Shown: positions 8,644-17,466, counted from the stretch's first letter. The stretch: 64,000 bases of DNA from Chryseobacterium sp. HSC-36S06 (GCF_024171485.1 NZ_JALJZX010000001.1:930001-994000), one strand, 5' to 3'. Notes: generated by a model from the letters alone, not told the origin. A program made the numbers and translations.

Positions 8644-9386
8644 TACCAATCCTTTTCGTTGCTCTGAGGCATCGAATAGGAATTTTTGTTTAGGATCCGT
8701 TTCGCGGTTTCCCTTTCTTTGTTTTCTACACGGTTAAGTATTGAGTTTTCCAGGTCTTTTGGCATTTTGCCTGAGTTACTGTTTTTATTTTTATTGGGGT
8801 CGTCGCCTTCACCTTCACCTTTGTTTTGCTGCCCTTTTCCTGCCTGGCTTTGCGGTGTGTCACCTTTTTCCTGACCCTGGTTTTTTTCCTGATTTTCGTC
8901 GTTTCCGCCACCACCTCCGGAATTGTTTTTCTGCTTTTTCTCTTCCTCTTTTTCTTTTTCTTTCAGCATTGCGATCTCATAATTCTTACGGATGGTCTCA
9001 TTATAAGGATCCTGTTTCAAGGCCTGTTTATATAGTTCCGCAGCTTTTTTTGAATTATTAGTCTGCATATGGGCGTTTCCTAAATTATAGAGTGCTGCTG
9101 CTTTATCAGGAATCGAAGCAGATAATTTTTCTGCTTTCTCATATTCTGCCGTCGCTTCAGCATACATCTTTCTTTTGTACAGCGAATTTCCCAAATTGTA
9201 ATGCGCGGTGAAATCTTTTTCGTTAACTTTTATTGCCTCCATATATTTAGAAGAGGAAGATTCATAATTCTTCTTCTCAAAATCTTTATTACCTTCAAAA
9301 ATAAGGGTGTTGTAACTTTTCTGCGCGGAGAAAGTGGACGTGCTAAAGATCAAAAATATAAATGTATAAAGTAAACTGCGATTCAT
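8643..9386 (-). CDS. batC: Tetratricopeptide-repeat protein of the bat operon (BatC-like)
   Basis: A 247-residue exported protein. A signal peptide ends near FSAQ, followed by about three TPR units (residues 25-135) with HYNLGNSLYKRKMYAEA and ALYNLGNAHMQTNNSKKAA. The last 100 residues are very rich in Lys, Glu, Gly, Asn and Gln and look disordered. TPR proteins are a regular part of bat operons and probably scaffold the VWA proteins BatA and BatB. An 89-base gap separates it from batB, the largest break within the operon, so an internal promoter is possible. It overlaps the following batD by one base. Confidence 0.88.
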   Translation of the reverse strand: MNRSLLYTFIFLIFSTSTFSAQKSYNTLIFEGNKDFEKKNYESSSSKYMEAIKVNEKDFTAHYNLGNSLYKRKMYAEATAEYEKAEKLSASIPDKAAALYNLGNAHMQTNNSKKAAELYKQALKQDPYNETIRKNYEIAMLKEKEKEEEKKQKNNSGGGGGNDENQEKNQGQEKGDTPQSQAGKGQQNKGEGEGDDPNKNKNSNSGKMPKDLENSILNRVENKERETAKRILNKNSYSMPQSNEKDW

Positions 9387-9475
9387 TACTGCAAAATTAT
9401 CCCTTTAAATGTTAAGTTGTGCGCCTGTTTCTGTTAAATTTCGGTTAAAAATACACCGAATTAGCTGATTGTTAG

Positions 9476-10483
9476 TTAAATATTGAACTCTCTTTTGGGA
9501 TTCGTGAAAAAGATAATAAGAAAAAATAGTATTGAAATGCCTAAAAAATATTGGTAATAATGAATCGCATTTTGAGATTTTACAATAGTTTCGGATGAAG
9601 ATGAAGTTTTGGAAAGTGCATCAATAATTTGTGAGGTGGCACCATCCAGATTATTTCCATCCACATAAGAACCTCCGGTTTCTTCGGCGATGTTTTTAAG
9701 GGCGTTCAACTGCCTTTTAGAAATTACGGTTTGCCCTGTCAAATCAGTTTTGTAACCCATGAGCTGTCCGAAAACATATTCAGGAATCGGAGCACCTTCT
9801 TCGGTACCAATTCCAACCGATACAACATGAATTCCCTCACGGTTTGCCAACTTTATGGCTGCTTTTTCGTTACCTTCATTATCTTCTCCATCACTTATTA
9901 AAACGACTTTACGGGAACCTTTTGCAATGTTTTTAAATTTATCTGCAGTGGTTTTCATGCCATTTAAAAAATCGGTTCCCTGAATTTTTACGATGCTGGT
10001 TTCAACACCACCCACGTAAGTCTCTGCTGCCGTAAAATCTGTTGTCAAAGGCATAATTGACGAAGCTTCGCCGGCGAAAACCACGATCCCTACCTTGTCA
10101 TTCTTCATCTTAAACATGGTATTGATGATGATGTTTTTGGCTTGGGTCAGACGGTTTTGTTCCACATCTTGGGCATTCATCGAGTTGGAAACATCAAGAA
10201 GAAAAATAACATTATTCATTTTCTGCTTGGTTTTCACTTCTTCGGAACCACTCAGTAAATCTACGATGGAAAGGATCAGGAAGAGGGTAGCAATTAAATA
10301 TAAAACAGGAAAAAATCTGGAAAATCCGCTTTTCTTCTCGAAGAGTTCTTCCTGAAATCTTGCTTCAGCGAAAACAGTTTTCTTGCGGTTTTTCCACTTT
10401 ATGTATCCGGCAATAATAATCCCCAGCAGCGGTAGCAGCAACAGCAAAAGTAAATACCAGTTATTTCCTAAATACCAATTCAT
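9476..10483 (-). CDS. batB: VWA-domain membrane protein BatB
   Basis: A 335-residue protein with a membrane helix at the N-terminus (residues 10-28), another near residue 62, a von Willebrand A domain and a final helix near residue 315 (YFLGISILFFLIIFF). The metal-ion-dependent adhesion site DVSNS is intact at about residues 96-100 and is followed by the conserved Thr of MPLTTD and Asp of LISDGEDN. The VWA domain would sit on one face of the inner membrane and bind partners through the metal. It is 13 bases downstream of batA and shares its topology, as in other Bacteroidota bat operons. Confidence 0.92.
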   Translation of the reverse strand: MNWYLGNNWYLLLLLLLPLLGIIIAGYIKWKNRKKTVFAEARFQEELFEKKSGFSRFFPVLYLIATLFLILSIVDLLSGSEEVKTKQKMNNVIFLLDVSNSMNAQDVEQNRLTQAKNIIINTMFKMKNDKVGIVVFAGEASSIMPLTTDFTAAETYVGGVETSIVKIQGTDFLNGMKTTADKFKNIAKGSRKVVLISDGEDNEGNEKAAIKLANREGIHVVSVGIGTEEGAPIPEYVFGQLMGYKTDLTGQTVISKRQLNALKNIAEETGGSYVDGNNLDGATSQIIDALSKTSSSSETIVKSQNAIHYYQYFLGISILFFLIIFFTNPKREFNI

Positions 10484-10496
10484 ATAAAATTCATCA

Positions 10497-11501
10497 TCAG
10501 CTTAAAAACTTATAAAAAAACCACCGTAACAGCGCGTCCAAAATTAAAACACCCAGGGCAATCCACAGAAATATTCTGAAATATTCCTGATAATTGTACA
10601 GTTTGGTAGATTTTAGTTCCGTTTTCTCGAGCTGGTTAATTTCTTCGTAAACTTCCTCCAGACTTTGGTTAGATGTCGCGCGGAAATATTTACCACCGGT
10701 AGTTTGCGCAATTTCGCGCAGAACAGGTTCATCAATCTTCACTTCCGCCTCATTAAAAACCAAATCTCCGAAAATATCTGTTGCTGTCGGCATTAAAGCA
10801 TAACCGTTGGTTCCGATACCGATGGAATATACTTTAATATCATTGCTTTTTGCAAGTTGGGCACCCACCTGCGCGGGCATTGCATTTTCTATCGTATTCA
10901 CTCCGTCGGTCATCAGAATGATGATTTTCGATTTCGATTTGCTATGTCGTAAATGACTCACCGCTACGGAAAGTCCTTCACCAATTGCTGTTCCGGGCTG
11001 TAATTCCAAAGGATTCAGATTTTCAAGTTCCTCAAGCAGAACCGCATGGTCGGAGGTTACTGGAACTTTTGTAAATGCCTCGCCGGAATACGTAACCAGC
11101 CCAATTCGGTCGCCAGGCCTTTTATCTACAAATTTCTTGGCGATTTCCTTCAATGCCGTAAGGCGGTCAGGCTCCAGATCTTTTGCTAACATGCTGAGCG
11201 AAACATCCACCGAAAGCATGATATCAATACCTTTGCTGTCATCGTTGTCCTGGGAAATTGTGAAAGTTCGGGGCCGCGCCATCGCAATGATCAACGCAGT
11301 AAGAATGATATACTTGGAGATTTTCAGCAGGAACAGAACAAAAATAATCCCTTTATTCTCCTGCATATTTCTAACGGTCGGAACGCGCACGCCGCTTCGT
11401 TTCTTTTTCCTCAAATCCAAAATGATTAAAGGAATAAAAACGACAAACAGCAGTAAAAACCACGGACTGTAAAATTCTAAATTGAGTAAATCGAATGCCA
11501 T
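10497..11501 (-). CDS. batA: VWA-domain membrane protein BatA
   Basis: A 334-residue paralogue of BatB with the same plan: two N-terminal membrane helices, a VWA domain and one C-terminal helix (FLWIALGVLILDALLRWF). The MIDAS motif DVSLS is intact, with VTSDHAVL and LMTDGVNT as the other metal-site stretches. Bat genes take their name from an aerotolerance phenotype in Bacteroides fragilis; the molecular function is still unclear. The ATG at 11501 overlaps the stop of the upstream BatD-like gene by one base (TAATG), which suggests coupled translation. Confidence 0.93.
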   Translation of the reverse strand: MAFDLLNLEFYSPWFLLLFVVFIPLIILDLRKKKRSGVRVPTVRNMQENKGIIFVLFLLKISKYIILTALIIAMARPRTFTISQDNDDSKGIDIMLSVDVSLSMLAKDLEPDRLTALKEIAKKFVDKRPGDRIGLVTYSGEAFTKVPVTSDHAVLLEELENLNPLELQPGTAIGEGLSVAVSHLRHSKSKSKIIILMTDGVNTIENAMPAQVGAQLAKSNDIKVYSIGIGTNGYALMPTATDIFGDLVFNEAEVKIDEPVLREIAQTTGGKYFRATSNQSLEEVYEEINQLEKTELKSTKLYNYQEYFRIFLWIALGVLILDALLRWFFYKFLS

Positions 11502-12397
11502 TACACGCCTGTTCTTAGTTGCTCGGCTTCCAGATCTTTGGAAGAGCGTTTCACAAAAGTTTTCATGTCATTGAAATCCGTTTCCATCGTCGGCTGATCG
11601 GGGAACGTCTTTGCGAACTTCACCAGATCACCGCGCAGAAAAATATTTTCGACAATTTTTTCATTTTCCGGGGAAATGGTATTGTTGAGTTTCATGACGT
11701 CTATGAGATCATCGGTCAGCAATACATCTGCCGGAATTTTATACTGTTTGGTAATGAAATTCCTGGAAATATCGATCAGTTCCACATAGAAAGAACGGTA
11801 ATCCCCATTTTCAATAAATTTTTTCTTCTTCAAATTTTCAAGATCTTTCAGCGTTTGGTTCGTCATCACCGCCGGCGAATTTTTTCTGCGTTTGGCATAT
11901 CTCACCAAATAGTAGATGATGAAAATTAGCGCCAGTAAAATCAGGAGACCCAAAATATACCATTTGTAAAGTTCCCAATAATCTTTAACATCAAGTTTTA
12001 CCTCTTTGTTTTTCATGATGTCATTAATTTCATCACCCTTCTGAGCGGTGTTGATGACTTCAACTTCGTAGGGAATAGTATGGAAAAGCTGCCCTCCAAT
12101 ATTAAAATCGAGCGCAGGAATCGTGTATTTACCTTCTTCGAAAATAGCGAATTCAATTACTCTTTCATAGTAATCCGGTCTTTTGTTGATACTGTCTTTA
12201 ATCTCTTCGAAATGAAATGGTAACAATTCGTTTTTCGGTGAGGATAAAACATCTTTCCCGCCAAGATCAGAAATGCTTACCCGGAAGGTTACCACCTCGC
12301 CAAGAGCCAGAGTTTTTTTTTCGAGACGGGAACCCAATGTCTGCGAAAACGCAAAAATATTGAGTAAAGAGAATATGAGAAATAATATTTTTTTCAA
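11501..12397 (-). CDS. BatD-like exported membrane protein between DUF58 and batA genes
   Basis: A 298-residue protein with a signal peptide (MKKILFLIFSLLNIFAFSQ), a beta-rich domain of about 110 residues resembling the start of BatD (LEKKTLALGEVVTFRVSI), a membrane helix near residue 147 and a basic cytoplasmic tail. The only start that preserves the signal peptide is TTG at 12397; the upstream frame reaches a stop six codons earlier without an ATG. TTG starts are uncommon, and this one may keep expression low. The operon therefore has two BatD-type periplasmic components. The function is inferred from context only. Confidence 0.78.
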   Translation of the reverse strand: MKKILFLIFSLLNIFAFSQTLGSRLEKKTLALGEVVTFRVSISDLGGKDVLSSPKNELLPFHFEEIKDSINKRPDYYERVIEFAIFEEGKYTIPALDFNIGGQLFHTIPYEVEVINTAQKGDEINDIMKNKEVKLDVKDYWELYKWYILGLLILLALIFIIYYLVRYAKRRKNSPAVMTNQTLKDLENLKKKKFIENGDYRSFYVELIDISRNFITKQYKIPADVLLTDDLIDVMKLNNTISPENEKIVENIFLRGDLVKFAKTFPDQPTMETDFNDMKTFVKRSSKDLEAEQLRTGV

Positions 12398-12435
12398 AAT
12401 GTAATATCTGTTTTAATATGCTTCGTAGCCGAAAT

Positions 12436-13299
12436 TTATCTTTTCCGGAAATACTGATAAAGGAATTTCGAATAATCTTCACCAGTATTAATATTCATGA
12501 AATTGGCGGAAGAATTTTCGAAATCATCGGTTACGGCGCGTACTTTCTGTTTTTGTTTTTCGGCGAATTCATAACGCCATCTTGCGCTCGAAGTGTTTGC
12601 CCATATCTGTCTGCCAGTTTCGGAATCCTGAAAAAGCGAATAACCGATATCGGGGATTTCACTGTCTTTATCATCATAAATCCGCATTCCCAAAAGCTGA
12701 TGTTTTCTGGCTGCCACTCGCAAAATCTTCAGATCGTATTCATCTTCAAAATCCGAAAACATAAAAACAAGCGATTTTTTCTTGAAAATGTTCATCATAT
12801 ATTGCAGTGCACCGTCGATTTTTGATTCCGACGGAACATAATCTGCCGTTAAAATATTACTGATAATCGCTAAAATATGTTTTCTGCCTTTTTGCGGCGG
12901 AATAACTTTATAAACTTTGTCGGCAAATAAAATAAGTCCGACTTTATCATTGTTTCCCGCGGCTGAAAATCCTAAACTTGCGGCTATTTCTGCGACAAAT
13001 TCACGTTTAAGCTGGGTTTTGGTACCGTAATCCATTGATGCTGAAATATCCACCAAAAGCATCAGCGTAAGTTCGCGCTCTTCTTCCATCACCTTCACGA
13101 AAGGTTCGCGAAACCGCGCAGTTTTATTCCAGTCGATTCTGCGGATTTCGTCGCCGAACTGGTAAGGCCGCACTTCAGAAAAAGTCATTCCCTGGCCTTT
13201 AAATGCGCTGTGATATTGACCCATTAAAGTAGCTTCCGACTTTTTTTTAGTCCGAATCTCAATCTGTTTTACTTTTTTGATGATGTCTTTAATCTGCAT
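12436..13299 (-). CDS. DUF58 domain protein (VWA-like)
   Basis: A 287-residue cytoplasmic protein. It contains the DUF58 signature (FSEVRPYQFGDEIRRIDWN at about residues 39-57) and a degenerate VWA fold with LLVDISASMDYG carrying an intact DISAS metal site. DUF58 proteins nearly always follow a moxR AAA ATPase and are thought to connect it to the VWA membrane proteins. Here a 145-base spacer with a dispersed repeat element separates it from moxR, so the operon has been interrupted by the repeat but the order is kept. Confidence 0.92.
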   Translation of the reverse strand: MQIKDIIKKVKQIEIRTKKKSEATLMGQYHSAFKGQGMTFSEVRPYQFGDEIRRIDWNKTARFREPFVKVMEEERELTLMLLVDISASMDYGTKTQLKREFVAEIAASLGFSAAGNNDKVGLILFADKVYKVIPPQKGRKHILAIISNILTADYVPSESKIDGALQYMMNIFKKKSLVFMFSDFEDEYDLKILRVAARKHQLLGMRIYDDKDSEIPDIGYSLFQDSETGRQIWANTSSARWRYEFAEKQKQKVRAVTDDFENSSANFMNINTGEDYSKFLYQYFRKR

Positions 13300-13314
13300 T
13301 GCTTTCTATTTCAG

Positions 13315-13415
13315 TAGCCCAGAGATTTGTTCTTCTCAGGCCTGTGGTCCCGCTTTTTCGCTGTATCTTTTGCTTCACTGCATTTCGCAAAAGGATGCCT
13401 CTTCAATCGGGGCTA
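13315..13415. repeat. Dispersed intergenic element, copy A (about 100 bp)
   Basis: Bounded by TAGCCC (13315-13320) and its inverse GGGCTA (13410-13415). It contains CCCGCTTTTTCGCTGTATCT and GCAAAAGGATGCC. A copy in the opposite orientation lies at 47662-47749 and a shorter relative at about 32150-32222. Such GC-richer elements are common between genes in Flavobacteriia. Here it occupies most of the moxR-DUF58 spacer. Confidence 0.75.
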
Positions 13416-13444
13416 TAAGTGAACTTAGGATTTTATAACTGGGA

Positions 13445-14449
13445 TTAGGGTGCCTGGACTTTCCCTAAGATTCTGTCAACAATTTCATCGGCGGTAATTT
13501 CTTCAGCTTCCGCTTCAAAACTAAGCCCGATTCTGTGTCGCAGAATGTCTTTTGCAATTTCCTTCACATCTTCCGGAAGTACAAACGCCCTGTTTTTCAG
13601 GAAAGCCATTGCCCGCGAAGCGATTGCTAAGTTAATGGAAGCTCTGGGAGAAGCACCGAAACTGATGTAGTTTTTAAGTTCTGCCAATCCGTAATTTTCA
13701 GGTGATCTTGTGGCAAATACCATATCAAGGATATATTTTTCAATTTTCTCGTCAAGATAAATCTGATTGATGAGATTTTTCGCTTCCATAATATTGTGGA
13801 GCGATATCACAGGCTTAATCTCCGGTTGGTGCGCTGTAGCTACCATCTTCATAATCTTTCTTTCATCCTCGAAATCCGGATAACTGATGGTGCATTTCAG
13901 CATAAAACGGTCGCTTTGCGCTTCTGGTAATAAATAAGTTCCCTCCTGATCAATCGGGTTTTGGGTTGCCAACACAAGGAAGGGTTTTGGTAAAGGCATG
14001 GTTTCGTCGCCGATGGTTACCTGTTTTTCCTGCATCGCTTCCAAAAGCGCCGACTGTACTTTCGACGGAGCACGGTTAATCTCATCAGCCAAAACAAAAT
14101 TCGCAAAAATAGGTCCGCGTTTTATCGTGAAATCGTTATCTTTTATATTGTACATCATGGTTCCAACAACATCTGCGGGCAAAAGATCAGGTGTAAACTG
14201 GATACGGGAAAAATCGCCCTGAACAGCATCAGCCAATGTTTTAATTGCCAAAGTTTTGGCCAGTCCCGGAACACCTTCCAACAGCACGTGCCCATTACCA
14301 AGTAGACCGATCAGTAAGCGGTCTACCATATATTCCTGTCCGATAATTGCTTTGTTGATTTCCTGTTTCAGAAGGGTGAAAAAGTAATTCTGTTCCCTTA
14401 CTTTTTCGGTGAGTTGTCTTATATCTTCGGCCTGATGTAGTTCTGACAT
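13445..14449 (-). CDS. moxR: MoxR-type AAA+ ATPase
   Basis: A 334-residue AAA+ ATPase of the MoxR family. The Walker A region is LLEGVPGLAKT (around residue 77), Walker B is FVLADEINRAP, sensor 1 lies in LVLATQNPID, and the C-terminal lid domain has FGASPRASINL. MoxR ATPases act as chaperone-like remodelers for VWA-domain partners, and this one heads the bat operon. Its upstream neighbour is divergent, so the promoter must lie in the 253-base gap at 14450-14702. Confidence 0.95.
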   Translation of the reverse strand: MSELHQAEDIRQLTEKVREQNYFFTLLKQEINKAIIGQEYMVDRLLIGLLGNGHVLLEGVPGLAKTLAIKTLADAVQGDFSRIQFTPDLLPADVVGTMMYNIKDNDFTIKRGPIFANFVLADEINRAPSKVQSALLEAMQEKQVTIGDETMPLPKPFLVLATQNPIDQEGTYLLPEAQSDRFMLKCTISYPDFEDERKIMKMVATAHQPEIKPVISLHNIMEAKNLINQIYLDEKIEKYILDMVFATRSPENYGLAELKNYISFGASPRASINLAIASRAMAFLKNRAFVLPEDVKEIAKDILRHRIGLSFEAEAEEITADEIVDRILGKVQAP

Positions 14450-14702
14450 AGTGTTTTTTTAAATTTAAAGTGTAAATTTCTAATAAATACCGTCATCAGT
14501 CAACACAATTAGTGCCAAGAGTGAGTTAAAGTTTTGTTAAAGAAAACGCGGAAAGTTCAGTCAACTTGTCGAAATTACTGCTGTCTTTAAAATCGTCCTT
14601 TAGAATTGGATGAATTTTATAGGGTAATCTGCAGTTCCCTATTTTGGCATTTTTGTCTTTTCCAGTTAATTAACCTATTTTTGAAGATTAAAATTTGCTC
14701 AA
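14450..14702. other. Divergent intergenic region between moxR and the DinB-like gene
   Basis: 253 bases without a credible gene. The right end holds a good promoter for the DinB-like gene. I found no clear TAnnTTTG on the minus strand for moxR, nor any hairpin of note. Confidence 0.6.
14651..14683 (+). promoter_or_regulatory. Bacteroidota promoter (-33 and -7) of the DinB-like gene
   Basis: TTTTG at 14651-14655, a 20-base spacer, and TATTTTTG at 14676-14683, followed by the ATG at 14703. Both elements fit the TTTG/TAnnTTTG consensus. Confidence 0.6.
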
Positions 14703-15173
14703 ATGAATTATCATTTTCAGGCACACCGGCAAGTCCGAAGGAATCTTCTGGAGATTTTACGGATTACTTCGCATAGAGATTTAATGCAGATTCCCGACGG
14801 TTTTAACAATAATATTTACTGGAATATCGCACACACGGTCGCTACCCAGCAGCTTTTATGCTACTATCTCAGCGGAAACCCTTTCCGAATCGATAAATAC
14901 TGGATCGAAACCTATAAAAAAGGCACGCTTCCGAATCTGAATGTACAGCAATCGGAGGTTGATGATCTGGCGTTTCTGCTAACGGAAACCTCGAAAATTT
15001 TGATGAAGGATTATGATGCCGACTTTTTTGCAGATTACACGCCTTATACAACCAGTTTTGGTTTGGATCTGAAAAATATTCAGGATGCCATTATCTTCAA
15101 TAATATGCATGAAACGCTGCACTACGGCTACGCCATGGCGCAGAAAAGAGCGATTATTGGAGAAAACTTTTAA
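14703..15173 (+). CDS. DinB-like (DinB_2) metal-binding four-helix protein
   Basis: A 156-residue protein of the size and helical make-up of the DinB/YfiT superfamily. Candidate metal ligands are the His in WNIAHT (about residue 48) and the HETLHYG pair near residue 138, which match the three-histidine pattern of the family. Members include thiol-dependent metal enzymes and many proteins of unknown role; the name comes from damage-inducible dinB of Bacillus and has nothing to do with DNA polymerase IV. It has its own promoter and is followed after 49 bases by rlmB. Confidence 0.82.
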   Translation: MNYHFQAHRQVRRNLLEILRITSHRDLMQIPDGFNNNIYWNIAHTVATQQLLCYYLSGNPFRIDKYWIETYKKGTLPNLNVQQSEVDDLAFLLTETSKILMKDYDADFFADYTPYTTSFGLDLKNIQDAIIFNNMHETLHYGYAMAQKRAIIGENF

Positions 15174-15222
15174 ACTTAACAACAGATAATTAATTTTATT
15201 TATCCATTTACCATTTAATATA

Positions 15223-15966
15223 ATGAAAGACGACTTTATTTTTGGTCTGCGGCCTGTAATGGAAGCAATTGAAGCCGGAAAAACAATTGACAAGATATTT
15301 TTGCAGAATGCTTTGCAGGGCGAAATCTATCACGAGCTCAAAACTCTTTTATCCAAAAATAACATCCGCCCGAATTATGTTCCGGTAGAAAAACTCAACC
15401 GTTTTACCCGTAAAAATCATCAGGGGGTTGTTGCATTTATTTCCGATGTGCCTTTTGAGAAGATTGAAGATGTACTGCCTCAACTTTTCGAAGAGGGAAA
15501 AACTCCTTTCTTATTAATTCTGGACCGTTTAACTGATGTTAGAAATTTCGGTGCAATCTGCCGTACAGCAGAATGTGTGGGTATTCATGCGATTGTTTTA
15601 CCTGAAAAAGGCGCAGCGCCCATTAATTCAGATGCCATAAAAACTTCCGCAGGGGCGATTTATAATGTAAGAATCTGTAAAGAAAAAAATCTGGCACATA
15701 CCGTAGATTTCCTGCAGCAGTCGGGAATTCAGGTTTTTGCGGCTACAGAGAAAGCTCAGAAACTTATTTATGACGTAGATTTTACCCAGCCTTGCGCTAT
15801 CGTAATGGGAAATGAGGAAACCGGAATTTCTAAAGAAGTTCTGCATCATTCTGACGAGAAAATTAAACTTCCCATTGAAGGAAAAACACAGTCTCTTAAT
15901 GTTTCTGTAGCGTGCGGAGCCATTCTATATGAAGCGGTCCGCCAGAAACTTTCGACGCCGGTTTAA
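15223..15966 (+). CDS. rlmB: 23S rRNA (guanosine-2'-O-)-methyltransferase RlmB
   Basis: A 247-residue SpoU-class (SPOUT) methyltransferase. The N-terminal substrate-binding domain has FIFGLRPVMEAIEAG and NHQGVVAFI. The knotted catalytic domain shows the three SpoU motifs: ILDRLTDVRNFGAICRTAE, IVMGNEETGIS and LPIEGKTQSLNVSVA. The fit is to RlmB, which methylates the 2'-OH of a 23S rRNA guanosine in the peptidyl-transferase centre (G2251 in E. coli), rather than to TrmH, because of the N-terminal domain. It is probably a single gene; the next start is about 90 bases away. Confidence 0.93.
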   Translation: MKDDFIFGLRPVMEAIEAGKTIDKIFLQNALQGEIYHELKTLLSKNNIRPNYVPVEKLNRFTRKNHQGVVAFISDVPFEKIEDVLPQLFEEGKTPFLLILDRLTDVRNFGAICRTAECVGIHAIVLPEKGAAPINSDAIKTSAGAIYNVRICKEKNLAHTVDFLQQSGIQVFAATEKAQKLIYDVDFTQPCAIVMGNEETGISKEVLHHSDEKIKLPIEGKTQSLNVSVACGAILYEAVRQKLSTPV

Positions 15967-16057
15967 AATTTCTCAACTCAAAGAGTTCTCCATTTTTAAC
16001 GGTTAGCATCAATTTTGAATTCAAAAGAATTTTTAACTTTATTAAAAATTGGAGTTT

Positions 16058-16507
16058 ATGCGAAGCAGTACGGTTTTAAAAAGTGATATACGCAATCACG
16101 TTATCGATATTATCATCGGGAAAATCAAGAAACTCGAAAAGTTTCTGGATTTCACTTTGGAAGCCAGCCGCGAAATCAAAAAGACACCGAAATACGATTC
16201 GATCCGCGAGGAGATGCAGGAAGAAATCTATCAGATGCAGAAGCAGCTGGCTTCACTGAAAGATCTGCAGAGAAATATGACTAAAGTTCTCAATACCTCC
16301 ACGCAACGGGTCGCGGTCGGATCATTGGTTTTTACAAACAAAGCAAGATTCTATATTTCAGTTTCTTTGGGTGAGTTTTTTTATGAAGGCGACCGTTTCT
16401 ATGCGATTTCTGAGGAAAGTCCTATGGCAAAGATTCTCTTCGGTAAAAAAGCCGGAGATTCTTTTGTTCTCAATAACATCGCCCAAACTATTGAAAACGT
16501 GATATAG
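16058..16507 (+). CDS. Small coiled-coil protein with a Gre-like C-terminal domain
   Basis: A 149-residue protein from the ATG at 16058; an in-frame TTG at 16049 is less likely because it sits in AT-rich leader. The first half is strongly helical and charged (IGKIKKLEKFLDFTLEASRE, EEMQEEIYQMQKQL), probably a coiled coil. The second half, with VAVGSLVFTN, YAISEESPMAKILFGKKAGDSF, resembles the C-terminal domain of GreA/GreB transcript-cleavage factors. The acidic loop residues needed for cleavage are not evident. It may bind the RNA polymerase secondary channel, but this is inference. Confidence 0.75.
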   Translation: MRSSTVLKSDIRNHVIDIIIGKIKKLEKFLDFTLEASREIKKTPKYDSIREEMQEEIYQMQKQLASLKDLQRNMTKVLNTSTQRVAVGSLVFTNKARFYISVSLGEFFYEGDRFYAISEESPMAKILFGKKAGDSFVLNNIAQTIENVI

Positions 16508-16540
16508 TGGGTAAATCTTAACATAATTATTTTAGATATA

Positions 16541-17050
16541 ATGGAAAAATCACAAGTATTAAAGGAAATTATAGAAAGCAGAAAAAGTATTTTTCCAAAA
16601 GATTATACAGGCGCGGACATAGAGCAGGAAGTTTTGAATGAAATTTTGAACTCCGCCACATTTGCCCCAAATCACAAGAGAACGAAGCCATGGCGTTTTA
16701 AAGTTTTTAAAAATGAAGAGAAGCTGTTATTGGGTCAGAAATTGGCTGAAATCTATAAATCAACGGTTTTACCCGAGCAGTTTTTAGAAAAAAAATATCT
16801 AAGCATCACTGAGAAGGCTGGCAAAGCCAATGTTATCGTTACGATTTCCGTCAACTTCAGCGGATTGCTCCCCGACTGGGAAGAAATTGCGGCTACCGCA
16901 ATGGCTGTGCAGAATATGTATCTTACCTGTACTGCCCATAACATAGGCTGCTACTGGAGCAGTCCCGGAATGATTAAGCATCTGGATGAATTTCTTGGTT
17001 TAGAGGAAAACCAGAAATGTTACGGTTTATTTTTTATGGGAAATATTTAA
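16541..17050 (+). CDS. Nitroreductase-family flavoprotein
   Basis: A 169-residue member of the FMN-dependent nitroreductase superfamily, shorter than classic NfsB. The FMN-binding start is IIESRKSIFPKDY, followed by NSATFAPNHKRTKPWRF, the usual Arg/Asn phosphate and ring contacts. AATAMAVQNMYLTCTAHNIGCYW is the conserved dimer and flavin region, and the protein ends with YGLFFMGNI. The expected activity is NAD(P)H-dependent reduction of quinones or nitro compounds; the physiological substrate is unknown. It follows the Gre-like gene by 33 bases. Confidence 0.88.
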   Translation: MEKSQVLKEIIESRKSIFPKDYTGADIEQEVLNEILNSATFAPNHKRTKPWRFKVFKNEEKLLLGQKLAEIYKSTVLPEQFLEKKYLSITEKAGKANVIVTISVNFSGLLPDWEEIAATAMAVQNMYLTCTAHNIGCYWSSPGMIKHLDEFLGLEENQKCYGLFFMGNI

Positions 17051-17116
17051 TTAAGCTGTAACTTTTTATTTGGCAGGGCGACTGATTTCCAAACAATTAA
17101 TCATAAAACAAATTCA

Positions 17117-17410
17117 ATGGAAACTTACGGCTACAATAATCCCGAATCCCAAAATCAAAACTTCAGTAATCCGAATTACCGTTCGGAAAAAAAACTGGCG
17201 GCAGGACTTTTAGGAATTTTACTTGGCACTTTTGGCGCTAATAAATTTTATTTGGGCTACATCAATGAAGGAATCATACAGATTGTCCTGAATATTGTAA
17301 CCTGTGGAATCGCAACCGTAATTCCGTTTATCGAAGGAATTATTTACCTCACCATGAGCGACGAGCAGTTCGACCGCACGTATGTACAGGGCAGAAAAAC
17401 ATGGTTCTAA
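17117..17410 (+). CDS. TM2 domain-containing membrane protein
   Basis: A 97-residue protein. A polar, Asn/Gln-rich N-terminus of about 25 residues is followed by the TM2 domain: a first helix AAGLLGILLGTFGANKFYLGY and a second IIQIVLNIVTCGIATVIPFIEG. The GxFGxxKFYLG-type turn between the helices is the family signature. TM2 proteins are small inner-membrane proteins of unknown role. A strong hairpin follows, so the gene ends a transcription unit. Confidence 0.9.
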   Translation: METYGYNNPESQNQNFSNPNYRSEKKLAAGLLGILLGTFGANKFYLGYINEGIIQIVLNIVTCGIATVIPFIEGIIYLTMSDEQFDRTYVQGRKTWF

Positions 17411-17424
17411 CTGAGGTATAAAGT

Positions 17425-17458
17425 AAAAAATCTTTCAAATAATTTTGAAAGATTTTTT
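17425..17458 (+). terminator. Intrinsic terminator after the TM2 gene
   Basis: A 15-bp stem rich in A/T (core AATCTTTCAAA pairing with TTTGAAAGATT), loop TAAT, with a run of T on the plus strand and of A before the stem. It can work in both directions, for the TM2 gene and the convergent hemB. Confidence 0.8.
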
Positions 17459-17466
17459 TATAAAAG

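Noticed and set aside
8741-9061. A Leu/Phe/Pro-rich open frame of 106 codons on the plus strand
   Set aside because: It is the antisense of the Lys/Glu/Gly-rich tail and TPRs of the batC-like gene, whose composition forces open complementary frames.
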